Of a stretch of DNA of 10,879 bases, positions 1 to 6,292 are shown one piece after another. Below the pieces are notes generated by a model. It saw only the letters and a list, made by a program, of their open reading frames with translations, was not told where the DNA came from and made no database searches. Position 1 is the first letter of the stretch. Each line of letters opens with the position of its first letter. A program made the position numbers and the translations under genes. The stretch is from Candidatus Woesearchaeota archaeon (GTDB taxonomy: Archaea > Nanobdellota > Nanobdellia > SCGC-AAA011-G17 > JACPNG01), in NCBI GenBank assembly GCA_018303705.1, contig JAGVXQ010000019.1, positions 1 through 10,879 of the forward strand. Direction: 5' to 3'.

Positions 1-538
1 CAAGCATTGTAGTCCTGTTGTTCGCCACCCCCCCTATACAATGCTTGTCTAATATCATTTTTTGCTTTATTCCAAGACTCCCCCCATATCTTACCATTGC
101 ATTTATCAAAGCCAAAACCTCATTGTCATCTAATTCTCTTGTATAGCATGCAGAAACAAAATATGTCAGGTCAACAGCACTCAGCTTGTTTACAACAACA
201 TCTTTAACTATTTCCTCAATCTCCTTTCCATTCAGCTTGTCCCCTGAAAGTTTCTTTCTTATAAGGTAAATTGATTCTGGCTTCTTTTGGTGGTAAACAT
301 TTATCAGATTATTGTTCTTCAGCTTCAATGCCTTCAATACTTCTTCAAACAATCCTATTTGCCCTGGCTTTATTCCTTTCTTCGATATATCTAAAAAAAC
401 TACTAGCTCTCTGCCATCTGTTGTAAGCCTAACCCTATCCAACGGATTTAAGTCAAGTTTCTCGGCATCCTCTGTATTAAGTATGGCTACATAAGGTCCA
501 CCTGTGCTCAGTTTAACGTCTTTTACTTTAAGCCTCAT
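1..538 (-). CDS. deoA: AMP phosphorylase (NMP phosphorylase), N-terminal part, cut by window edge
   Basis: This open frame runs off the left edge, leaving the first 179 codons of an enzyme usually about 500 residues long. The family phosphorolyses AMP, and other NMPs, to free base and ribose 1,5-bisphosphate, the first step of the archaeal AMP/RubisCO pathway in the cytosol. The N-terminus (MRLKVKDVKLSTGGPYVAIL) resembles the extra N-terminal domain of archaeal AMP phosphorylases, which bacterial thymidine phosphorylases lack. After it come the helical dimerisation segment and the phosphate-binding motif DKHCIGGVANNRTT near residues 163-176. The ATG at 536-538 overlaps the last 11 nt of the upstream transporter gene, so the two are probably co-transcribed and translationally coupled. 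The catalytic domain lies outside the window. The assignment is strengthened by RubisCO and ribose-1,5-bisphosphate isomerase nearby. The deoA symbol is the one commonly given to this family by homology. Confidence 0.9.
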   Translation of the reverse strand, partial: MRLKVKDVKLSTGGPYVAILNTEDAEKLDLNPLDRVRLTTDGRELVVFLDISKKGIKPGQIGLFEEVLKALKLKNNNLINVYHQKKPESIYLIRKKLSGDKLNGKEIEEIVKDVVVNKLSAVDLTYFVSACYTRELDDNEVLALINAMVRYGGSLGIKQKMILDKHCIGGVANNRTTML

Positions 539-1538
539 ATTCCTTCACATAAAAATCCAAAAATGCTATCAATACAGCCAATATCAATGGTCCAACCAAT
601 ATGCCCATAAAGCCGAACAAGCTTAGCCCCCCAAAAACACCCAATATTATAACTAATGGGTGTACCCTGGATTTTCTGCTTATTATCATCGGCCTTATAA
701 AATTGTCAACAAGGCTTATCACAAGTACGCCATAAACCAATAAGCCAATGCCATTGAATAGATCACCGTTCAAGAGTTTGATTAATGCAGTTGCAGTTGG
801 CAGCCATACTATTGCTGCTCCAAAAGGCAACATGGCAGTTATAGTGGCTATCATGCCAAATAACAATGGCGAGCTTACATCAAATATGAAGAACCCTATT
901 GAGCTTGCTATGCCCTGTACAATTGCTGTTGCTATGACCCCATATATTGTTGCATATGTTACGTCCTTTAGCCTCTCAACAAGCTCATCCTTGTACTCTT
1001 CCTTCAAAGGCAAGTATTTCTTTAGCTTAGCATTTATCTCATCACCCTCTTTAAGCAAATAATACATGAAAAATAGTGAAATGAAAAGCACCACAAACTT
1101 CTTTGGCAAAGACAATGCAAACTCCGAAATGTCCCTCATAAGTATGATTGCTATCTTTCCGGCAGACTCTTTTGCATATTCATTCAGGTTTACGTTCAAT
1201 CCCAGATACTTGTTAACAAATGCATTGGCCTCGCTTAAATCAAAGTTCTGCACATTATGGTAAAGTGTAGTAGCTTGCCCTATCATGACCTGTGCTATGA
1301 AAAATATAGGTATGAAAATAACAATAAACATGATAATAATTGCAACAAACGCGCACAAGCCATCACTCCTAATGACATAATTCAGCCTTTTGTAAAATGG
1401 ATACATCAGGTAAACTACCACAAAGCTAGCCAATATTGCAAGTATAAAAGGCTTGACAAGCAAAAAAGACAAGTATATTAAGAAAAAAAATGCAGCTAAA
1501 TACAAGTACTTTGTTCTCCTTTCTATTGTCTCCTTCAT
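528..1538 (-). CDS. AI-2E family transporter (PerM/TqsA-like membrane protein)
   Basis: A 336-residue polytopic membrane protein of normal length for the AI-2E family. Hydrophobic segments lie at about residues 12-29, 31-49, 62-84, 145-163, 195-220, 225-250, 260-280 and 295-330, giving about eight passes with a hydrophilic stretch around 85-140. Family hallmarks are MLPFGAAIVWLP near residue 240, the VDNFIRPMIIS stretch, and a C-terminal glycine-rich double span with GFMGILVGP. Members export small molecules or act as Na+/H+ antiporters; the substrate cannot be read from sequence. It is first in a two-gene unit, with the AMP phosphorylase ATG inside its last codons. A TATA-like box lies about 29 nt upstream of the ATG. 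The name autoinducer-2 exporter should not be taken literally in an archaeon. Confidence 0.88.
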   Translation of the reverse strand: MKETIERRTKYLYLAAFFFLIYLSFLLVKPFILAILASFVVVYLMYPFYKRLNYVIRSDGLCAFVAIIIMFIVIFIPIFFIAQVMIGQATTLYHNVQNFDLSEANAFVNKYLGLNVNLNEYAKESAGKIAIILMRDISEFALSLPKKFVVLFISLFFMYYLLKEGDEINAKLKKYLPLKEEYKDELVERLKDVTYATIYGVIATAIVQGIASSIGFFIFDVSSPLLFGMIATITAMLPFGAAIVWLPTATALIKLLNGDLFNGIGLLVYGVLVISLVDNFIRPMIISRKSRVHPLVIILGVFGGLSLFGFMGILVGPLILAVLIAFLDFYVKEYEA

Positions 1539-1563
1539 TTCTAATTATCTTAAATCTTGCAGA

Positions 1564-1571
1564 TATATAAA
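1564..1571 (-). promoter_or_regulatory. TATA box for the transporter-AMP phosphorylase unit
   Basis: On the minus strand this reads TTTATATA, centred about 29 nt upstream of the transporter ATG. It lies in the 50-nt gap after the OPRT-like gene and would give a leader of only a few nucleotides. The promoter role is inferred from position and sequence. Confidence 0.6.
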
Positions 1572-1588
1572 ACTAACTATGGAAGTTT

Positions 1589-2314
1589 TTAAAGAAGAAC
1601 CATATCCAAGCCATGATTCTCAAATTCCCTTTCAACAGCCCTAACAATGTCTCTATTTGGCTTTAATCTTGCATATGCCATTGGCAAAAGTTCAAGCGCG
1701 CTGCTCATTCTACAGTAATTTATCCCATTCTCCTTCATAAAATCACTTACAATCTTGCCATCATCCCTAAGTTCCATGCGATCAGTCAGGCTTAATGCCA
1801 TTGCCACATTTACATTCATTCCCCTAAGAAGCCAGACTGTTTCGAACAAAGAATTTCCTGTAGTCGTAACATCCTCAAGCACAAGTGTCTTTCCCCTTGG
1901 CTTTCCCAAGAAATGTCTGTCTTCTGGCTTTCCATGTTCCTTGACATTGCCCCTGCCCATTGCCATTACATGGCTTCCATGTCCATAGCTTCCTGAGCAC
2001 CTCGCCAGCTTGTATTGTGTCAGCAAAGCAAGTTTGGTAGCCCCCTCAGGAACACCATAAACACAATCAAATTCCACGCCACTGTCAAGTATTTTGCCAA
2101 CTACCTGATCCGTAGCTTCATCAAGCATGTAAACGTCTTGGGATACACCCCTCCAATTGACATACCAATGTGAAAGCCTGCCGGACTTAAGCTTAATAGG
2201 CTCGTCATAGAACCCTACTACCCTATTGTCTATTATAAAATCATTAAACCTTTTCTGTCTGAAATTCTTAGAATAATCATCACTGCTATAAGTCTCAAAA
2301 CCACCTCTACTCAT
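1589..2314 (-). CDS. pyrE: Orotate phosphoribosyltransferase-like protein
   Basis: A type I phosphoribosyltransferase. OPRT joins orotate and PRPP to give orotidine 5'-monophosphate in pyrimidine synthesis. Visible motifs are the OPRT-type KLKSGRLSHWYVNWRG near the N-terminus, the VYGVPEGATKLALL stretch that corresponds to the OPRT substrate loop, and the PRPP-binding signature TLVLEDVTTTGNSL with its acidic pair (E-D) and TTTG loop. I start it at the ATG at 2312-2314 (241 residues). A TTG at 2333-2335 would add seven residues, but the TATA-like box at 2341-2348 is only about 10 nt from that codon, so transcription should begin near the ATG. At about 240 residues it is longer than many OPRTs (about 200), with an extended C-terminal part. 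It could be an OPRT-like paralogue acting on another base. Confidence 0.8.
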   Translation of the reverse strand: MSRGGFETYSSDDYSKNFRQKRFNDFIIDNRVVGFYDEPIKLKSGRLSHWYVNWRGVSQDVYMLDEATDQVVGKILDSGVEFDCVYGVPEGATKLALLTQYKLARCSGSYGHGSHVMAMGRGNVKEHGKPEDRHFLGKPRGKTLVLEDVTTTGNSLFETVWLLRGMNVNVAMALSLTDRMELRDDGKIVSDFMKENGINYCRMSSALELLPMAYARLKPNRDIVRAVEREFENHGLDMVLL

Positions 2315-2340
2315 GCCAAGATTAATGATATACAATCCAT

Positions 2341-2348
2341 ATTTTAAA
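2341..2348 (-). promoter_or_regulatory. TATA box for the OPRT-like gene
   Basis: Minus-strand TTTAAAAT centred about 30 nt upstream of the ATG at 2314. It argues for that start over the TTG at 2335, which would be too close to the box to be transcribed from it. Confidence 0.5.
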
Positions 2349-2411
2349 TTTATTCATGCTGCAGCATATACTAGCCAATCATTCTTGTATACATCAAAGG
2401 ATAACACAAAT

Positions 2412-2419
2412 TTTATATA
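2412..2419 (+). promoter_or_regulatory. TATA box, leaderless promoter
   Basis: TTTATATA centred 26-27 nt before the ATG at 2442, the spacing expected when transcription starts at or beside the start codon. Confidence 0.7.
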
Positions 2420-2441
2420 AAAATCTCCATTAAATTATACC

Positions 2442-2969
2442 ATGAAAAAAATGTTGGTGGTCATTGTTCTCCTTGCATTGCTTTCCCAGGCATATGCAGC
2501 AACAGAATTCGTGTCATTAGATCAGAACGAAAGCTTTCTGATAAAGGACAAGAACATAACACTGTTAGGCATAAGTGATGACGAAAAATCAGTGTTGGTC
2601 TGTGTAAACAACGAAAAGGCAATACTGTCTAGCGACAAGACCCTTAACAAAGTAGGCTTGTCCTTGAGGAAAGCCAATGAAACATCAGCAAGATTAAAAA
2701 TATCTTACAAGTGCCCCAATTGCGTCTGCTCAAGCGATTGTTCAAACGACCTATGCTCATCTAAAGCAGCTTCAGAAATTACAGCAAACGAAGAAGGAAA
2801 TGAATCTGCTAAGCAAGAAATTATAACTCAAAAAGCAAAAAACATCAGGATAACAAAAGAAAATCCATCTCAAATAACTAAAGAAAAATCTGCATCCATG
2901 GCAATTGCCCTGGCATTCATCCTAATTCTGTTTATAATCTTCCTAATATTGATAAGAAAACATAATTAA
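2442..2969 (+). CDS. Secreted, C-terminally membrane-anchored Cys-rich protein, function unknown
   Basis: I do not recognise a family. The 175-residue product begins with a clear signal peptide (MKKMLVVIVLLALLSQAYA, likely cleavage after residue 19). A roughly 130-residue polar region follows, then a single C-terminal membrane span at about 153-171, ending RKHN. The bulk should lie outside the cell with the C-terminus inside. Residues about 25-90 look like a small beta-rich domain. A cluster of five cysteines at 91, 94, 96, 100 and 105 follows, with one more at 54; it could hold disulfides or a metal. Residues 110-150 are Lys/Glu/Ser/Thr-rich and look like a flexible stalk. The gene has its own leaderless promoter, and its stop codon is separated from the convergent zinc-finger gene by only 5 nt. 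Confidence 0.75.
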   Translation: MKKMLVVIVLLALLSQAYAATEFVSLDQNESFLIKDKNITLLGISDDEKSVLVCVNNEKAILSSDKTLNKVGLSLRKANETSARLKISYKCPNCVCSSDCSNDLCSSKAASEITANEEGNESAKQEIITQKAKNIRITKENPSQITKEKSASMAIALAFILILFIIFLILIRKHN

Positions 2970-2974
2970 TCTTG

Positions 2975-3277
2975 CTATTCGCTGTCTGCAACCTTTCTCA
3001 TGTAGGCATCAGCATGGTCTTCTGAACAGAACCTGTACATTTCCCCACGTATCTCTTCCTCAACATAATTCTTGCCAAGTGGCTTCTTGCACAATGCACA
3101 TTTTGCAAGCTTGTCTCCACCCTCATAGCCCTTCATGAAACCTTCTTCTAGTTCATCAACTTCATCATCTTCAATGGCATCCTCCCTGCCATCTTCAGAA
3201 TACAAGTCCTCTTCATTCTCATCAGAAACAGAATCTTCAACATCATCCTCAGAATATTCACCATAGTTCTTTGCCAT
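2975..3277 (-). CDS. Small acidic protein with C-terminal TRASH-like zinc finger
   Basis: A 100-residue protein in two parts. Residues 8-46 are very rich in Asp and Glu and probably disordered. Residues 58-95 carry C60-x2-C63 and, 20 residues later, C84-x3-H88 within YRFCSEDHADAY. This spacing resembles TRASH/MYM-type treble-clef fingers, with His in place of the usual last Cys. Such fingers bind zinc or sense metals, and some act in protein or nucleic-acid contacts; the role here is unknown. I chose the ATG at 3275-3277 over an in-frame ATG at 3299-3301. A TATA box sits directly against the upstream ATG, so that codon would lie before the transcription start, and an AGGAG motif lies about 10 nt before the chosen ATG. 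The gene is divergent from the hemerythrin gene. Confidence 0.72.
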   Translation of the reverse strand: MAKNYGEYSEDDVEDSVSDENEEDLYSEDGREDAIEDDEVDELEEGFMKGYEGGDKLAKCALCKKPLGKNYVEEEIRGEMYRFCSEDHADAYMRKVADSE

Positions 3278-3301
3278 GTCATTTTTTCTCCTATCACCCA
3301 T

Positions 3302-3309
3302 TTATAAAA
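3302..3309 (-). promoter_or_regulatory. TATA box for the zinc-finger gene
   Basis: Minus-strand TTTTATAA, centred about 28 nt upstream of the ATG at 3277 and immediately next to the alternative ATG at 3301. It therefore helps decide the start. Confidence 0.6.
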
Positions 3310-3341
3310 GTTTCTATAGCTACTCCTACAAAAAAGCAAGG

Positions 3342-3349
3342 TTTAAAAA
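3342..3349 (+). promoter_or_regulatory. TATA box for the hemerythrin-cupin operon
   Basis: TTTAAAAA centred 26-27 nt before the hemerythrin ATG at 3372, consistent with leaderless transcription. It is about 36 nt from the opposing TATA box, so this short region holds two back-to-back promoters. Confidence 0.6.
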
Positions 3350-3371
3350 AACAAGATGATTATACAAACTA

Positions 3372-3899
3372 ATGCCAAACAAAAGCCCTACAACAATGCT
3401 GTCTGAAGAGCACAAAAACATATTAAAAGTAATCGACTCTCTAATCAGTGAAGTAAACAATCTCGAATCAAGCAACAAGATTAACAAGGAATTCTTTGAA
3501 AAAGCTATTGGCTTCATAAGGGGTTATGCGGATAAGTTCCACCATGCAAAGGAGGAGGATCTACTTTTTGTTGAACTTTGTAAGGATACTGTGCAAATGC
3601 ATTGCAACCCTACGCACCAAATGAGGCACGAGCACGACATCGGAAGGGGTTTTGTAAAGGCCATGGAATCTGGTTTAAAAGAAAACAATAAGCAAAAATT
3701 AATTGAAAACGCAAGAAGTTACGCAGAGCTTCTCCGCGAGCACATATTCAAGGAAGATAACATACTTTATCCTATGGCAGATGAAGCCCTGTCAAAAGCA
3801 GCAAAAGAATTAATGCTAAAGAAATTCAATGACATTAACAAAAAGATCTCGAAAAACAAAACATCTTATTTGTCATTCGTAAAAAAATTGCAAAAATGA
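3372..3899 (+). CDS. Hemerythrin-like (HHE cation-binding) domain protein
   Basis: A 175-residue cytosolic four-helix-bundle protein of the HHE/hemerythrin-like family, which binds a di-iron centre and interacts with O2 or NO or stores iron. The ligand pattern can be read across four helices: H14 in SEEHKN, tandem H57-H58 followed by E61-E62 (HxxxE), H86 and H88 in MRHEHDIG, and H124 with D129 (HxxxxD) before the typical LYPMAD end. Residues 145-175 are a Lys-rich tail. No membrane span or signalling domain is present. The gene is first in a two-gene operon, and its TGA overlaps the cupin ATG by 4 nt. Iron or O2/NO handling is the likely role. Which ligand it binds cannot be told. Confidence 0.87.
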   Translation: MPNKSPTTMLSEEHKNILKVIDSLISEVNNLESSNKINKEFFEKAIGFIRGYADKFHHAKEEDLLFVELCKDTVQMHCNPTHQMRHEHDIGRGFVKAMESGLKENNKQKLIENARSYAELLREHIFKEDNILYPMADEALSKAAKELMLKKFNDINKKISKNKTSYLSFVKKLQK

Positions 3900-4210
3900 T
3901 GGATGAAAGCAGCAAGTATATCAAGGAACTGATCGAGTACTCTAAAAATGGAATACTTAGCAAGGAAATTGTAAAAAGCAAGAAAATGAACGCAACCTTG
4001 TTCTGCATGGCAAAAAACACTGAAATGTCAGAGCATACTTCAACCAAGGAAGGCATTGTTTACGTTCTTGAAGGGAATGGCATATTCAACCTCAATGGCA
4101 AAGACATCTCTATGCTGCCAGGCACCTTCATACACATGAAAAAAAATTCCCCTCATTCATTAACAGCTCATGAAAACACCTCTTTCCTCCTATTGCTTTG
4201 CAACAATTAG
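3896..4210 (+). CDS. Small single-domain cupin protein
   Basis: A 104-residue single-domain cupin. Motif 1 is seen as EHTSTKEGIVYVLEG (H47, E52) and motif 2 as MLPGTFIHMKKNSPHSL (P75-G76, H87). The second His of the classical HxH is Ser49, so the metal site may be incomplete or use other ligands. Cupins of this size often bind a metal, small ligand or reactive species; no specific reaction can be assigned. The ATG overlaps the hemerythrin stop (ATGA), which implies translational coupling and a joint role, plausibly in iron or oxygen/redox stress. A second ATG directly follows the first and could also be the start. The TAG stop abuts the stop of the convergent gene with no spacer. Confidence 0.82.
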   Translation: MMDESSKYIKELIEYSKNGILSKEIVKSKKMNATLFCMAKNTEMSEHTSTKEGIVYVLEGNGIFNLNGKDISMLPGTFIHMKKNSPHSLTAHENTSFLLLLCNN

Positions 4211-4795
4211 CTATTTTGCTCTGACAGAAAAAGTCCTTCTTAGCAAGCCATTTGACATTGCATAAAAATATAATTCATGGTTTTCTCTTTTTATGCTTAC
4301 TCTAGGCCCGGTAATAATGCTTTCCTGCCTGTCATCTTCAAATGAAACATCACTGTTCTTTGGATAAACCTTCAGCCCTGCAAAGCTGTTGTTGCTGCCA
4401 AGCACATCATTGCCTTGCAAAATCCTAAAATTCCCGCTATCAAATTCCACACCACCATAATATTCTTGTTCTCTGTTCGAAAGCACTGTTAACAAATCTG
4501 CAAGTTGGCTGTCTTTTTCAAGGCTATTTATGAACCTATCAAGATTCCTAGTAAAATTTGATTCTATCCTGCCTATGCTTATCAAATAGTTTATCTTCTC
4601 CAGAAGTGAAAATTCATCAGAAATAATATGTGAAATATTTATTCTATCTTTATCATTTTTACCATAAAACATAGTACTTTTTCTTACTTCGCTATGCCTA
4701 CTAGATATCAAATGGCTAACATAATGATCAATTCCTATGTATCCAAGTATACACACCATGCCTGCAGCAAGAACATGCCTGCTTTTTTTAGCCAA
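4211..4795 (-). CDS. Unrecognised N-terminally anchored protein downstream of RubisCO
   Basis: No family recognised. The 194-residue product starts with basic residues (MAKKSRH) and a moderately hydrophobic stretch at about 8-24, which fits an N-terminal membrane anchor or a weak signal peptide. The middle (about 50-110) appears helical, with NLDRFINSLEKDSQLADLL. Residues 110-190 look like short beta strands with Gly/Asn turns, ending RRTFSVRAK. The start is TTG at 4793-4795; a good GGTGAG ribosome-binding site lies 5 nt upstream, which supports it. It follows RubisCO on the same strand with a 97-nt gap. It could be transcribed with RubisCO or from its own weak promoter, perhaps the CTTAAATGTAT element near 4860-4872. 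A functional link to RubisCO is not established. Confidence 0.65.
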   Translation of the reverse strand: MAKKSRHVLAAGMVCILGYIGIDHYVSHLISSRHSEVRKSTMFYGKNDKDRINISHIISDEFSLLEKINYLISIGRIESNFTRNLDRFINSLEKDSQLADLLTVLSNREQEYYGGVEFDSGNFRILQGNDVLGSNNSFAGLKVYPKNSDVSFEDDRQESIITGPRVSIKRENHELYFYAMSNGLLRRTFSVRAK

Positions 4796-4800
4796 TTTTG

Positions 4801-4806
4801 CTCACC
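4801..4806 (-). promoter_or_regulatory. Ribosome-binding site supporting a TTG start
   Basis: Minus-strand GGTGAG, complementary to the archaeal 16S 3' end, 5 nt before the TTG at 4795. The ATG overlapping this motif is out of frame and soon meets a stop. Confidence 0.6.
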
Positions 4807-4892
4807 ATTTTTGATGCCAAACAACCTCAGGTTTCTAGCACTAAATTCCTTTAAGAATGCATACATTTAAGCGTTATTGTACATATTCACAG

Positions 4893-6176
4893 TTACACTG
4901 GCCTTGAATATCCCCACATCCTTAGCGCATCTCTAAGCTCTTTATGTTCAACAGCATAATCCCCTAAATCGATCCCTTTTAGAGTGGCGTCAAGAGCCTG
5001 CCTAAATGCCATTGCCCCTGATATTGTGCCATTTGGATGCCCATGTATTCCCCCACCAAGTTGAAGAACGCAATCATTTCCAAGAAGTCCGATTATATTT
5101 GGCACCAACCCTGGATGCAATCCCCCTGATGAAACAGGTATTGTATCTTTCAAGCCCTGCCAATCCTGGTAAAGGTTCTCCTTGCCTCCAGATATCTTGC
5201 TATTAGATATGCTATCTCTATATAGCATAACATCTTCCCTGCTTCCAACTAGTTTTCCTACAGCAGTCCCTATATGCATATTATCCCCGCCTATTAGCCT
5301 TACAAGCTTGGCCAATACTAACATTGATACTCCATGTTTTGGGTTCCTGTCAAATGCAGCGTGCATGGCCCTATGCACATGTATTGCAATCTTGTTGTCA
5401 TGGCAGAAATCCCTTAAGCTTTGAAACCCTGCAAAGCCCGCAGTTAAAAAGTCTATCATTACATATTCGCCGTTTAAGTCTGCAACAAACTTTGCTCTCT
5501 TTAGCATCTCTTTCGTTTCTGCAGTCACGTTTATGAAATAGCTTTTTCTCTCACCTGTTTTCTTTTCAACCATATCCCTTACCTTAAAGCATAATTCAGC
5601 TCTCTTGTAAAACCTATTAAACTTTTGGTCCGATAAATTTTCATCATCCTTTAAGAAATCAACTCCACCCAGCCATGCATCCATGCCAACTTTTGCATGC
5701 TCTACAGTAGTCATTCCAACTTTTGGCTTTGGCACAGTGCATGTTAATGGCCTATCTTTTATTTTCATAAATTTCCTGACCCCATGTACGCCGAAGCCAG
5801 GCCCATCAAAGCTTTTGATATAAGCTTTTGGAAACATTATATCCAAGAGCTTTAAATTTTTTATAGCTTTCATCCCGAATATATTTCCAGCAACAGAACT
5901 CATCAATTGTGGCACGTTCCCAAATTCAAACAGTTCTATAGGATAAGCGATTTTTACATAATTTCCTTTTATTTCAAATGCCCTTGCCCTTATTTTCCTT
6001 ATATGTTCCTTTAATGTGCTTAGGCTTGTCCACGTTCCATTCGAGCTCTCAGAAGCAACCCTTCCAACAGCCTCTTTCACTGAAATGCCTTTAGCAGGCT
6101 CAAAATAAAACAAGCATATCAAGTCATCCTTTCCAGGCTTGTACTTTAAGTCTACGAAATCAAGATACTGTGTAAT
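4893..6176 (-). CDS. rbcL: RubisCO large subunit, archaeal form III type, apparent ATT start
   Basis: Carboxylates ribulose 1,5-bisphosphate to two 3-phosphoglycerates; in archaea it ends the AMP pathway. Numbering from the ATT, all catalytic landmarks are present: E43 and T48-W49 (SESSNGTWT), N98 (AGNIFGMK), K150 and K152 (VPKPKVG), carbamylated K176 with D178 and E179 (GGVDFLKDDE), H268-R269 (HVHRAMHAAF), loop-6 K308 (GTAVGKLVG), SSGGLHPG and the LQLGGGIHGHPNG phosphate site. The KDDENL stretch and the closing MWGYSRPV resemble form III enzymes. The subtype (III-b, III-c or III-like) needs a tree. The frame lacks ATG, GTG or TTG before a TTG at 6120-6122, which would delete the conserved DFVDLKYKPGKDD segment. 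The ATT at 6174-6176, 4 nt behind GGTGAT, gives 427 residues and a normal N-terminus. No small subunit gene is present. Confidence 0.95.
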   Translation of the reverse strand: MTQYLDFVDLKYKPGKDDLICLFYFEPAKGISVKEAVGRVASESSNGTWTSLSTLKEHIRKIRARAFEIKGNYVKIAYPIELFEFGNVPQLMSSVAGNIFGMKAIKNLKLLDIMFPKAYIKSFDGPGFGVHGVRKFMKIKDRPLTCTVPKPKVGMTTVEHAKVGMDAWLGGVDFLKDDENLSDQKFNRFYKRAELCFKVRDMVEKKTGERKSYFINVTAETKEMLKRAKFVADLNGEYVMIDFLTAGFAGFQSLRDFCHDNKIAIHVHRAMHAAFDRNPKHGVSMLVLAKLVRLIGGDNMHIGTAVGKLVGSREDVMLYRDSISNSKISGGKENLYQDWQGLKDTIPVSSGGLHPGLVPNIIGLLGNDCVLQLGGGIHGHPNGTISGAMAFRQALDATLKGIDLGDYAVEHKELRDALRMWGYSRPV

Positions 6177-6180
6177 TCAA

Positions 6181-6186
6181 ATCACC
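6181..6186 (-). promoter_or_regulatory. Ribosome-binding site ahead of the RubisCO ATT codon
   Basis: Minus-strand GGTGAT matches the anti-SD complement exactly and ends 4 nt before the ATT at 6176-6174. The spacing is like the GGTG sites before the HAD gene and the 4211-4795 gene. A TTG that directly follows the site is out of frame and stops after six codons. Confidence 0.6.
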
Positions 6187-6263
6187 CTATTTACACAAAT
6201 ATCACGGTATTTATTAGCCTTTGCGTATGAAATAATAACCCAATAGTGGCAACAATAAAAAGG

Positions 6264-6271
6264 TTTATAAA
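6264..6271 (+). promoter_or_regulatory. TATA box for the PRTase-like gene
   Basis: TTTATAAA centred about 26 nt before the ATG at 6293, the leaderless arrangement. It lies in the 116-nt divergent region shared with RubisCO. The RubisCO promoter is less clear; AATAAATA on the minus strand at 6208-6215 is a candidate. Confidence 0.65.
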
Positions 6272-6292
6272 CATAAAACCTCCATCAATGGC

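Noticed and set aside
28..34. Run of seven C that might be a frameshift error in AMP phosphorylase
   Set aside because: The reading frame is open and matches family motifs on both sides (KHCIGG and NNRTT), so the run is in frame.
1..60. KHC in place of KHS in the phosphate-binding motif of AMP phosphorylase
   Set aside because: Bacterial thymidine phosphorylases have Ser here, but I believe Cys is normal in archaeal AMP phosphorylases, so I do not count it as an anomaly.
312..494. Plus-strand open frame
   Set aside because: It is the antisense shadow of the AMP phosphorylase coding region.
748..1481. Several plus-strand open frames
   Set aside because: They lie opposite the well-supported AI-2E transporter gene and show no family features.
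6120..6122. TTG as the RubisCO start
   Set aside because: It would cut off 18 residues encoding the conserved DFVDLKYKPGKDD segment and has no ribosome-binding site at the right distance; the ATT at 6174-6176 fits better.
6177..6180. Frameshift in the RubisCO N-terminus, with the TTG at 6178-6180 as original start
   Set aside because: That TTG directly touches the GGTGAT site with no spacer, and the ATT in the main frame gives a natural N-terminus without assuming an indel. It cannot be fully excluded without reads.
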